Below, in pieces: positions 6,170 through 14,279 of a stretch of DNA of 19,749 nucleotides; the stretch's first letter is position 1, and every line of letters starts with the position of its first letter. The notes below the pieces were generated by a model that made no database searches, was not told where the DNA came from, and saw nothing but the letters and a program-made list of their open reading frames with translations. Location of the stretch: contig DASSEX010000033.1 in the NCBI GenBank assembly GCA_035695045.1, positions 1-19,749 on the forward strand. The letters are read 5' to 3'. This DNA is from DASSKP01 sp035695045. GTDB lineage: Bacteria > Actinomycetota > Actinomycetes > JAFAQI01. The translations under genes were made by a program, and so were the position numbers.

Positions 6170-7558
6170 TCATGCTCGCACAGCGTCGGCGGACGCAGCC
6201 GCTACGACCCGGTCACGCCCTTGTGACTTCGCCTGGTAGAGCGCCCGGTCCGCAGCGGCGAGGGTCTCGATGACCGGTCGCCCCGCGGTGTGTGCGGCGA
6301 CACCAGCGCTGAAGGTCACGCCGTCCGACACGTGGGCCCATGCCTCGGCGATCCGCTCGACGGCAGTCACCGCTGTCGACGACCCGCCGGCCAGCACGAG
6401 CACGAACTCCTCGCCGCCGAAGCGAGCCACGTGGTCGCCGGCACGGATCTGCTGCGCCAGATGCTCAGCCAGACGGCGAAGAAGGTCGTCTCCGGCCGCG
6501 TGGCCGTGCTCGTCGTTGACCCGCTTGAAGTGGTCGATGTCCACGAGGACGACGGCGTCACCGGGGACCAGAGCAGCAAGGAACGCGTCGGCTCGACGTC
6601 TGTTGCCGACACCCGTCAGCGGGTCGGTGAGCGCCGCTCGTTCGGAGTCGGCCAGCCGTGCATACGTCTCGCGCTCGACCCGCCGGCGCTGCGTCACGTC
6701 GTTGAACGTCGACACCGCACCGACCGTCGCCCCCTCGTGGCGGACCGGCTCGAGGTGGAAGTCCGCGTAGAACGTGCTTCCGTCCCGCCGGAAGAACAGC
6801 TCCGCCTCGAGGTGCGCCGACTCACCGGTGGCGAGCGCGGCGTAGAGAGGGCACTCGACGGCGGGGTACGGCGTCCCGTCGCGCTTCGTGTGGTGCATCA
6901 CGTCGTGCAGCTCGAGCCCGACCAGTTGTTCGCCCTCTTCGAAGCCGAGCGCCTCGGCCGCCGCGCGGTTGGCCATCGTCGTGACCCCCGACAGATCGAG
7001 GGCGACCGTGGCCTGGGCCGAGCTGTCGAGGATGAGCCGCATCATCAACGCGCTGCGCGCTGCCTGCCGCTGCGAGTCGGCCGTCGCGGCCAGCGCGCGC
7101 GAGATCGTCTCCGCGATCAGGACGCAGACCGACATCGTCACGACGAAGCCCGCAACCGAGAACGGCGCGTCATGAGGTGCGGCGACGATCGGGACGACGT
7201 ACGCAACCACCGCGAACGGCAGCACCCAGAAGGACGTGCGCGGCTTCTGGTGCGCACCGACCCAGGCGAAGAAAAGGACGAACAGCGACCCGAACGTGCG
7301 TGCGGGCAGCAAAGCCGCGCCCTGGGCGACGCCGATGAGGAGGAAGGCTGGTGCGAGGAGCAGCAGCGCGGAGGCTCTGCTCCATCGCGCCCACGGCAAC
7401 AACAGCGTCAGGGCAGCCAACGCCAGCCCCACGACTCCGATGACCGCGAACTCCAGCGGCTCGGATCCTCGCTCGGCGATCGCGGCGAAGGAGAGCAGGC
7501 CGGCGACCGCGAACAGCACGGCGAACTGCCGCGCCGCGAGCGTGGACCGTTCCTGCAT
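6170..7558 (-). CDS. Membrane PAS-GGDEF diguanylate cyclase
   Basis: The 462-aa protein has about six hydrophobic segments in the first 155 residues (roughly 12-28, 36-55, 62-84, 88-103, 109-127, 134-155), a PAS-like domain (about 171-290, ending in the common FNDVTQRR linker), and a GGDEF domain (305-455). The active-site motif is intact as GGEEF (381-385). An inhibitory-site RxxD (RAGD, 372-375) sits five residues upstream, so it should make cyclic di-GMP with product feedback. DIDHFKRVND and HGHAAGD are the expected metal and substrate motifs. The stop is 25 bases before mftA on the same strand, so co-transcription is likely and this may be the first gene of the mycofactocin operon. A 76-base divergent gap separates it from the racemase gene. 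Confidence 0.92.
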   Translation of the reverse strand: MQERSTLAARQFAVLFAVAGLLSFAAIAERGSEPLEFAVIGVVGLALAALTLLLPWARWSRASALLLLAPAFLLIGVAQGAALLPARTFGSLFVLFFAWVGAHQKPRTSFWVLPFAVVAYVVPIVAAPHDAPFSVAGFVVTMSVCVLIAETISRALAATADSQRQAARSALMMRLILDSSAQATVALDLSGVTTMANRAAAEALGFEEGEQLVGLELHDVMHHTKRDGTPYPAVECPLYAALATGESAHLEAELFFRRDGSTFYADFHLEPVRHEGATVGAVSTFNDVTQRRRVERETYARLADSERAALTDPLTGVGNRRRADAFLAALVPGDAVVLVDIDHFKRVNDEHGHAAGDDLLRRLAEHLAQQIRAGDHVARFGGEEFVLVLAGGSSTAVTAVERIAEAWAHVSDGVTFSAGVAAHTAGRPVIETLAAADRALYQAKSQGRDRVVAAASADAVRA

Positions 7559-7634
7559 TCAGCAATTGTGGCGGATTGTCCGGAAGTTTCGAGCGATCTG
7601 CAGGCGCGGGAACGCGTGATGGCAGGATCCCCGC

Positions 7635-8834
7635 ATGACGTCGGGGCCGCTGGCCGGCATTCGTGTGGTGGAGGTCGCCGGCATCGGCCCGGCTCCGCTG
7701 GGGTGCATGGTGCTCGCCGACCTCGGCGCCGAGGTCGTGCGGGTCGACCGCTCCAGCGGGCCCGGTCTGTCGCTCGTGCCCTACCGCAAGGACATCCTCG
7801 CTCGCGGCCGGCGATCGGTCGCCGTCGACCTCAAGGCTCCTGGCGGCGCGGACGTCGTACGGCGGCTCGCGGACACTGCCGACGTTTTCGTCGAGGCGTT
7901 CCGGCCGGGCGTTGCGGAGCGCCTGGGCATCGGGCCCGACGAGCTGCTGGCGCGCAACCCCCGGCTCGTCTACGCGCGCATGACGGGGTGGGGCCAGGAC
8001 GGACCGCTCGCGCAGCGTGCGGGCCACGACATCGACTACGCGTCGATCGTCGGGGCGATCGGTGCCGTCGGCGAGCCGGGCCGCAAGCCGGTCGCACCGC
8101 TGAACCTCGTCGCCGACTTCGGCGGCGGCTCCATGTTCCTCGTGACGGGCGTGCTCGCAGCGCTGCTCGAACGCGCGACGAGCGGCAAGGGACAGGTCGT
8201 CGATGTCGCGATGGTCGACGGCGTCTCGACCCTTCTCGCGATGCTGCACAGCCACCGCGCCTCCGGCATCTGGCAGGACAAGCGTGGCAGCAACCTGCTC
8301 GACGGCGGTGCGCCGTTCTACGACACCTACGAGTGCGCGGACGGCGAGTGGATCGCGGTCGGCGCGCTCGAGCGGCAGTTCTTCGCCGAGCTGGTGCGCG
8401 TGCTCGGTGAAGCGACGCCCGGCTTCGCGGAAGAGCTGCCGGAACAGCACGACATGGCGCGCTGGCCCGAGATGCGTGCGCTGTTCGAGCGGACGTTCGC
8501 GACGAGAACACGAGACGAGTGGGCCTCGCTCTTCGACGGCGTGGACGCATGCGTCGCGCCCGTGCTGTCCGCCGGCGAGGCGCCGCAACACCCGCACGTC
8601 GCCGCGCGGAAGACCCTGGTCGAGCTGCACGGCCTGGTGCAGCCGGCACCTGCGCCACGGTTCTCACGGACACCGGGCGCGATCAGCCGGCCGCCGCGTC
8701 AGCCCGGCGAGGACAGCCGCGACACTTTGCTCGACTGGGGATTCGCCGCGGACGAGGTCGACAAGCTGTTCGCCGACGGCGTCGTCGCGCAGCCGGACGA
8801 TCCCGAACGCGGTGTCTATGGCGAGGCCCGGTGA
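7635..8834 (+). CDS. Alpha-methylacyl-CoA racemase (CaiB/BaiF CoA-transferase family)
   Basis: The 399-aa protein is a type III CoA-transferase fold enzyme that closely resembles M. tuberculosis MCR: GIRVVEVAGIGPAP at the N-terminus, YARMTGWGQDGPLAQRAGHD, LVADFGGGSMFL and LLDGGAPFYDTYECADGEW. Catalytic residues of MCR, His126 and Asp156, correspond to His131 and Asp161 here. The reaction interconverts (R)- and (S)-2-methylacyl-CoA, needed for beta-oxidation of branched lipids. The ATG at 7635 is preceded by AGGA with a 7-base spacer. The acyl-CoA carboxylase gene follows after 15 bases, so the two are probably one operon concerned with branched acyl-CoA metabolism. Family is certain; racemase rather than CoA-transferase activity is well supported by the retained acid/base pair. 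Confidence 0.92.
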   Translation: MTSGPLAGIRVVEVAGIGPAPLGCMVLADLGAEVVRVDRSSGPGLSLVPYRKDILARGRRSVAVDLKAPGGADVVRRLADTADVFVEAFRPGVAERLGIGPDELLARNPRLVYARMTGWGQDGPLAQRAGHDIDYASIVGAIGAVGEPGRKPVAPLNLVADFGGGSMFLVTGVLAALLERATSGKGQVVDVAMVDGVSTLLAMLHSHRASGIWQDKRGSNLLDGGAPFYDTYECADGEWIAVGALERQFFAELVRVLGEATPGFAEELPEQHDMARWPEMRALFERTFATRTRDEWASLFDGVDACVAPVLSAGEAPQHPHVAARKTLVELHGLVQPAPAPRFSRTPGAISRPPRQPGEDSRDTLLDWGFAADEVDKLFADGVVAQPDDPERGVYGEAR

Positions 8835-8849
8835 AGTGCCGGACTGCCG

Positions 8850-10421
8850 ATGAGTGAGTGGGGCGGCGACGAGCTCGAGGAGCTCGAGCGGCGGCGCGCT
8901 CTTGCAGCGCAGATGGGCGGCGAGGAACGGGTCGCGCGCCAGCACGCAGCCGGGCGGCTCACCGTGCGGGAGCGCATCGCGCGGCTGGTCGACAAGGAGT
9001 CCTTCGCCGAGGTCGGCGGGCTCACCGGCTCGGCGTCCTACGACGACGACGGCACGCTGACCAGGTTCACACCGACCAACTTCGTGACCGGACGTGCCCG
9101 GGTCGACGGCCGACGGGTCGTCGTCGCAGCCGATGACTTCACCGTCCGCGGCGGCGCGGCCGATGCCTCGATCCACGAGAAGCAGGTCTATGCCGAGCGG
9201 ATGGCGGGTGAGCTCGGCGTGCCGTTGCTGCGGCTCATCGACGGAACCGGCGGCGGCGGCAGCGTGAAGACCCTCGAGGAGCACGGCCGCACCTACGTCC
9301 CGCACAACCCCGGCTGGGACCACGTCGTCGCCAACCTCGCGCGGATCCCGGTCGTCGCTCTCGCGCTCGGCCCGGTCGCCGGCCTGGGCGCCGCTCGACT
9401 CGTGTCGAGCCATGTCGCGATCGGTGTTCGCGGCATTGCGCAGGTCTTCGTCGCCGGCCCGGCCGTCGTCGAGGCGGGAATGGGCGAGTCGGTCGACAAA
9501 GAGGGTCTCGGCGGCATCGACGTCGTGGCGCGAGCCGGCACGGTCGACGTCGTCGTCGACACCGAGGACGAGGCGTTCGAGGTCGCCCGTCGCGTGCTGA
9601 CGTACCTGCCGTCGAACACGAAGCTGCTGCCCACACGATCCGTCGAGGTCGCGGACGACCCCCAGCGCGTCGACGAGGCTCTGCGTGACCTGGTGCCCCA
9701 CGACCGCAGGGCGCCGTACGACATCCGTCGCGCGATGACGACGGTCTTCGACGAAGGGTCCGTGCTGGAGCTGGGGCGCACGTTCGCACGGTCGACGGTG
9801 ACCGCGTTCGCTCGGCTGGACGGCTGGCCGGTCGCCGTGCTGGCGAGCGATCCGAAGGTCTACGGCGGCGGGATGACCGCCGATGGCGCTGACAAGATGG
9901 CGCGGTTCGTCGACCTCGCTGAGACGTTCCGGCTCCCGGTCGTCCACCTCGTCGACCAGCCGGGTTTCGTCATCGGCAGCGCGGCCGAGCGGGCGGGGAC
10001 GATCCGCCACGGCGCCCGGGCCCTCGCCGCGGTCTACCAGTCGACGGTGCCGTGGGCGTCAGTGCTGATCCGGCGCGTCTTCGGAGTCGCCGGGGCAGCG
10101 CACCGGCCACATCATCGCCACACGTTCCGGATCGCCTGGCCGTCGGGCGACTGGGGATCGCTGCCCGTCGAGGGCGGCCTCGAGGTCGCGTTCAAGCGGA
10201 TGCTCGCGGAGGCCGGAGAGGACGCGGTGCGGCTCAAGGCGGAGATCGCCGAACGACTGGAGTCGGTCCGGTCGCCGTACAAGACGGCGGAGGCGTTTCT
10301 CGTCGAGGACGTCGTCGACCCGGCGCAGACGCGGCCCTTGCTGTGCGACTGGGTGGCGTCGGCATACGACGTCCTGGGCGTGACGCCGCGCGTCGAGCCG
10401 CCGCAGTCCTATCGCCCGTGA
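8850..10421 (+). CDS. Acyl-CoA carboxylase carboxyltransferase (beta) subunit, divergent type
   Basis: The 523-aa protein spans both halves of a carboxyl transferase domain (PF01039). The N-terminal half has AAGRLTVRERIARLVD, GRRVVVAADDFTVRGGAAD and an oxyanion-type GPVAGLGAA; the C-terminal half has GADKMARFVDLAETFRLP, LVDQPGF, and AWPSGDWGSLPVEGG. Such subunits move carboxyl from biotin carrier to an acyl-CoA (acetyl, propionyl, methylcrotonyl or other). The usual SGGARIQEG-like loop is replaced by DGTGGGGSVKTLEEHG, and the second AYGGA-like loop by VFGVAGAAHRPHHRH, so it is not a standard PccB. No biotin carboxylase or BCCP gene is in the window. No good SD precedes ATG 8850. It could also be a biotin-dependent decarboxylase component; the acyl substrate cannot be told. 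Confidence 0.85.
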   Translation: MSEWGGDELEELERRRALAAQMGGEERVARQHAAGRLTVRERIARLVDKESFAEVGGLTGSASYDDDGTLTRFTPTNFVTGRARVDGRRVVVAADDFTVRGGAADASIHEKQVYAERMAGELGVPLLRLIDGTGGGGSVKTLEEHGRTYVPHNPGWDHVVANLARIPVVALALGPVAGLGAARLVSSHVAIGVRGIAQVFVAGPAVVEAGMGESVDKEGLGGIDVVARAGTVDVVVDTEDEAFEVARRVLTYLPSNTKLLPTRSVEVADDPQRVDEALRDLVPHDRRAPYDIRRAMTTVFDEGSVLELGRTFARSTVTAFARLDGWPVAVLASDPKVYGGGMTADGADKMARFVDLAETFRLPVVHLVDQPGFVIGSAAERAGTIRHGARALAAVYQSTVPWASVLIRRVFGVAGAAHRPHHRHTFRIAWPSGDWGSLPVEGGLEVAFKRMLAEAGEDAVRLKAEIAERLESVRSPYKTAEAFLVEDVVDPAQTRPLLCDWVASAYDVLGVTPRVEPPQSYRP

Positions 10422-10428
10422 CGCGGGG

Positions 10429-11547
10429 TCACGTGCGCCAGAGCAAGACGACGGCGCGGTCGTCCTGCGCATCCGGCGCGACCATGTCGACGAGCACCTC
10501 CGCGCCGTTGGTGAAGCCGCGCGGGATGAGGCTCTCGGCGGCGCCCAGCAGGCGGTCGGTGCCGACGGCAAGGTCACGCCCGGGCGCCTCGATCAGGCCG
10601 TCGGTGTAGAGCAGCAAGGCGTCGTGCGGCTGGATCTGCCCCTCGGCAACTCCGGCAGCGATGTCAGGCACGAGTCCGAGCACGGTGCCGCCGAGCTCGA
10701 TCGGCTGCCACCGTCCACTGCCGCCGGCGTAGTGCACCGCCGCCGGGTGGCCGGCGTTGGTCAACCGGTAGTGACCGGTGTGCAGGTCGATCGTGACGTG
10801 CAATGCCGTCGCGAAGCCCTCGTCCCATTCCTGCCTCAGCAGGTAGTCGTTGGCGGCGGCGAGAAACCGCTCCGGCGCGACGGCGCCGAGCAACCCGCCC
10901 AGCGCACCCGAGAGCATCAACGCGCGAGTTCCGGCATCGAGCCCCTTGCCGGACACGTCCACCAAACCGAGCTCGAGCCGCTTCCCGCCGTCGGCCAGCG
11001 TCGACACGATGAAGTCACCGCCGAACGTCGACCCGCCGGCCGAGCGTTGCGCGACAGCCGCATGCCATCCGGCCGGCAGCGGCGGCAGCTCACCCTGGCC
11101 CTGCAGCTTGTCGCGCAGCTCGAGCAGCATCGACTCGCCACGTCCGACCGACAGCCCGAGCCGCTCCCGGTCGCGGACCAGCTCGATGGCGATGACTCCG
11201 AGGATCGCGAGTATGACGATGGAGCCGATCCGCGCCGCCTGCCAGCCGACCTCGGCCAACTCGACGGCCGCGGCGAGGCCGGTCGCGACCAGCAACACGC
11301 GGAGGGCCGGACGGTCGAGCAGGAACGCCCCGAGGACGAGGGGGACGGCGAGAGCGGTCACCGGCACGGTCCGCACGCCGACGCCTGTGGTGAGGAACCC
11401 TGCGACCGCGACCAGCACGAGCAGCGAGGTGAGCACGACGGCCTTTGCCCGCGGGGACTCGGGCGCGTCGAACAGCGCGATCCGGCGGCGAGCGGCGCGC
11501 AGACGCGCGACCGGCCCCCCGCCCGGCGTGCTTCTCCGGTCGGTCAT
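10429..11547 (-). CDS. Membrane PP2C/SpoIIE-type serine/threonine phosphatase
   Basis: The 372-aa product has a cytoplasmic N-terminus, three or four hydrophobic segments (about 36-54, 62-78, 82-98, 107-125), and a C-terminal PPM/SpoIIE phosphatase domain. Metal-binding motifs are present: GGDF (176-179), DVSGKG (197-202), NAGHP (264-268), YTDGLIEA (314-321) and DDRA (362-365). Family members dephosphorylate anti-sigma-factor antagonists or other regulators; there is no HATPase kinase or STAS partner in the window. ATG 11547 was chosen over an ATG at 11586 because the upstream codons cover a candidate -10 box and an inverted repeat. No SD is visible. Its 3' end is 8 bases from the convergent carboxyltransferase gene. 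Confidence 0.88.
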   Translation of the reverse strand: MTDRRSTPGGGPVARLRAARRRIALFDAPESPRAKAVVLTSLLVLVAVAGFLTTGVGVRTVPVTALAVPLVLGAFLLDRPALRVLLVATGLAAAVELAEVGWQAARIGSIVILAILGVIAIELVRDRERLGLSVGRGESMLLELRDKLQGQGELPPLPAGWHAAVAQRSAGGSTFGGDFIVSTLADGGKRLELGLVDVSGKGLDAGTRALMLSGALGGLLGAVAPERFLAAANDYLLRQEWDEGFATALHVTIDLHTGHYRLTNAGHPAAVHYAGGSGRWQPIELGGTVLGLVPDIAAGVAEGQIQPHDALLLYTDGLIEAPGRDLAVGTDRLLGAAESLIPRGFTNGAEVLVDMVAPDAQDDRAVVLLWRT

Positions 11548-11558
11548 GATCAACGACA

Positions 11559-11579
11559 AGCGTAACTGTTGGGACAGTT
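11559..11579 (-). promoter_or_regulatory. Candidate promoter with perfect inverted repeat upstream of the phosphatase gene
   Basis: AACTGT-TGGG-ACAGTT (11564-11579) is a perfect 6-bp inverted repeat with a 4-base centre. It abuts a minus-strand TACGCT (-10-like, 11564-11559) located 11 bases before the phosphatase ATG. The repeat is AT-richer than its surroundings and is placed where a repressor would block the promoter. Binding protein unknown. Confidence 0.4.
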
Positions 11580-11611
11580 GGGGCACAGGGTCTCGCGCGC
11601 CCTCGACCCTC

Positions 11612-11617
11612 TACGCT
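11612..11617 (+). promoter_or_regulatory. Candidate -10 box for small ORF at 11624
   Basis: TACGCT lies 6 bases before ATG 11624, the spacing expected for a leaderless transcript. No -35 match and no SD are seen. Confidence 0.3.
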
Positions 11618-11623
11618 TCGGCC

Positions 11624-11896
11624 ATGGCAGGCGCGCGCGGCTCCGGTGGACGTCGCGGAGAGCGCGGCGGCCGAGGGTCGCGCGGCGAGGAGGGCGCGGC
11701 GGCGGCGCTCACCGGAGGCGGCCCGTCGCAGCTCGGGATCGAGGGGTCGATGCGGGCTCGCGACGTCTCTCGTCCGCGGGTCGCTGACGTCGCTGCTGCC
11801 GAGGACCTGGTGCAGGTGTCCTACCGGCCGCGACCGAAGAGCTCAGCGCAGCCTCACTCCGACGGCAACGGGGGCAGCTCGCCGGTCTCCTCGTAG
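11624..11896 (+). CDS. Small Gly/Arg-rich hypothetical protein
   Basis: This frame encodes 90 aa. The N-terminal 35 residues are Gly/Arg/Ala-rich and low in complexity; the middle (IEGSMRARDVSRPRVADVAAAE followed by DLVQVSYRPRP, split here) is less repetitive and resembles a true protein segment. Third positions are mostly G or C. It begins just after a leaderless-type -10 box and does not overlap the phosphatase. Its last 43 bases overlap the 3' end of rpiB on the other strand. I do not recognise a family with confidence, and no function is proposed. It may be a spurious frame in GC-rich DNA, but it fills an otherwise empty 300-base gap. Confidence 0.45.
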   Translation: MAGARGSGGRRGERGGRGSRGEEGAAAALTGGGPSQLGIEGSMRARDVSRPRVADVAAAEDLVQVSYRPRPKSSAQPHSDGNGGSSPVSS

Positions 11897-12327
11897 TCGG
11901 TCAGCATCCCGAGCCGGCGCACGTGCCGGCTCTCGCCGGTGAACGCCGTCGACAGGAAGATCTCCACGAACCGTTGCGCGTCGGCGGCGTCGTACATGCG
12001 GGCGCCGAGGCTCAAGACGTTGGCGTCGTTGTGCTCACGCGCGAGCCGCGCGGTGTCGTCGCTGAAGGCGAGGGCGCACCGGACACCGCGGACCTTGTTC
12101 GCGGCGATCGCTTCGCCGTTGCCGCTGCCGCCGAGGACGATCCCTGCGCTGTCCGGGTCCCCCGCCGCGCGCGTCGCCGCGAGGAGGACGTAGGGCGGGT
12201 AGTCGTCCTCGGCGTCGTAGGCGTGGGGACCGCAGTCGACCGGCTCGTGCCCCAGCGAACGCAGATGCTCGACGAGCTGAGCCTTCAGATCGAAGCCGGC
12301 GTGGTCGGAACCGAGGTAGACGCGCAC
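11854..12327 (-). CDS. rpiB: Ribose-5-phosphate isomerase B
   Basis: The 157-aa product from GTG 12327 (VRVYLGSDHAGFDLKAQL) is a RpiB/LacB family sugar isomerase, interconverting ribose 5-phosphate and ribulose 5-phosphate in the pentose phosphate pathway. It closely follows M. tuberculosis RpiB: the SDHAG phosphate/substrate motif at 7-11, DCGP at 31-34, GIVLGGSGNGEAIAANKVRG with the catalytic Glu72 (Glu75 in M. tuberculosis), and LAREHNDANVLSLG. As in the mycobacterial enzyme the active base is Glu, not the Cys of E. coli RpiB. It lies 19 bases after the aldehyde dehydrogenase stop on the same strand. There is no SD; CATACT 8 bases upstream could be a -10 giving a leaderless transcript. Confidence 0.95.
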   Translation of the reverse strand: MRVYLGSDHAGFDLKAQLVEHLRSLGHEPVDCGPHAYDAEDDYPPYVLLAATRAAGDPDSAGIVLGGSGNGEAIAANKVRGVRCALAFSDDTARLAREHNDANVLSLGARMYDAADAQRFVEIFLSTAFTGESRHVRRLGMLTDYEETGELPPLPSE

Positions 12328-12346
12328 GGTGCGGGAGTATGCAGTG

Positions 12347-13768
<1,422 letters not shown>

Positions 13769-13774
13769 GGGAAG

Positions 13775-13805
13775 CCTCCAGGGACGCGTCGTCACCTGGA
13801 GCGTA
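13775..13805 (-). promoter_or_regulatory. Candidate -10 and SD of the aldehyde dehydrogenase gene
   Basis: On the minus strand TACGCT (13805-13800) is followed about 20 bases later by TGGAGG (SD core 13779-13775), then 6 bases to GTG 13768. The SD is convincing and decides the start; the -10 is a pattern match only. Confidence 0.45.
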
Positions 13806-13812
13806 CGTGCCG

Positions 13813-13956
13813 CTAGAGCTCTGCTTCCAACTGGTCGTCGACCGGCTCCGCCTGCTCAGGAAGCTCGACGACGACCGGCTCGAACCGCACCCAGCGCGCC
13901 TCGCGAAGATCCCAGTAATGCCCCGGCTTGTCCCCCATGCGCAGAGCGTGGCGCAC
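13813..13956 (-). CDS. Small hypothetical protein
   Basis: From GTG 13956 this encodes 47 aa (VRHALRMGDKPGHYWDLREA and onward, ending ELEAEL-like acidic residues); an ATG at 13938 gives 41 aa. The composition is not that of random GC-rich frames: it contains PGHYWDLREARWVRFEPVVV with aromatic residues and an acidic tail. The frame stays open upstream for some 25 more codons (including GWHLAESLDERDS) but without an ATG or GTG. There is no clear SD. It ends 44 bases before the aldehyde dehydrogenase start on the same strand. I do not recognise the family and propose no function. Confidence 0.5.
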   Translation of the reverse strand: MRHALRMGDKPGHYWDLREARWVRFEPVVVELPEQAEPVDDQLEAEL

Positions 13957-14035
13957 CGAATCCCGCTCGTCTAGTGATTCGGCGAGATGCCATCCGATCG
14001 GCGGGCTTCTGCGGGCGCGACGTCACAGCGAGTGG

Positions 14036-14057
14036 CCGCTCCGCGAGCGGGTATATC
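14036..14057 (+). promoter_or_regulatory. Candidate promoter with short inverted repeat upstream of small membrane protein
   Basis: CCGCTC-CGC-GAGCGG (14036-14050) is a perfect 6-bp inverted repeat. It is followed by GTATATC: TATATC (14052-14057) could be a normal -10, or GGGTAT (14049-14054) the -10 of a stress-type (SigB/SigF-like) promoter. A matching GTTT -35 was not found. Confidence 0.3.
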
Positions 14058-14080
14058 GCGAGCAACCACAAGGAGGCCCA

Positions 14081-14248
14081 GTGATCCTGCTCGGAGTAGT
14101 TCTCGCGGTAATCGGCGCCATCGCCGGCATCAGCATCCTGCTGTGGATCGGCATCATCCTGCTCATCGTCGGCCTGGTCATGAACTTCGCACCAGGTCCG
14201 TGGGCGGGAGCCGGCGTCGGCGGTGGTGCCCGCCGTCGCTACTGGTGA
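14081..14248 (+). CDS. Small two-helix membrane protein (DUF6131-like)
   Basis: This 55-aa product starts at GTG 14081, fixed by a strong SD (AAGGAGG, 14070-14076, 4 bases before). Two hydrophobic segments (about 2-16 and 19-35, joined at a Gly-Ile-Ser turn) are followed by NFAPGPWAGAG and a basic, aromatic tail GGGARRRYW. The length, helix pair and Arg-Arg-aromatic C-terminus match the small actinobacterial membrane proteins I know as DUF6131; function unknown. It stands alone on the plus strand, ending 31 bases before the convergent Rv2466c-like gene. The strong SD makes this a real gene despite its size. Confidence 0.75.
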   Translation: MILLGVVLAVIGAIAGISILLWIGIILLIVGLVMNFAPGPWAGAGVGGGARRRYW

Positions 14249-14279
14249 CGCTGCCACCGACCACCCTCGAGGCCGCCCG

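Noticed and set aside
7559..7634. Divergent promoter signals between the cyclase and racemase genes
   Set aside because: CACAAT six bases before the cyclase ATG is a possible -10, but no -35 or second promoter could be supported, so it is not listed as a feature.
6290..8410. 706-codon plus-strand frame crossing the cyclase and racemase genes
   Set aside because: It is antisense to the PAS-GGDEF gene and out of phase with the racemase; no recognisable domain.
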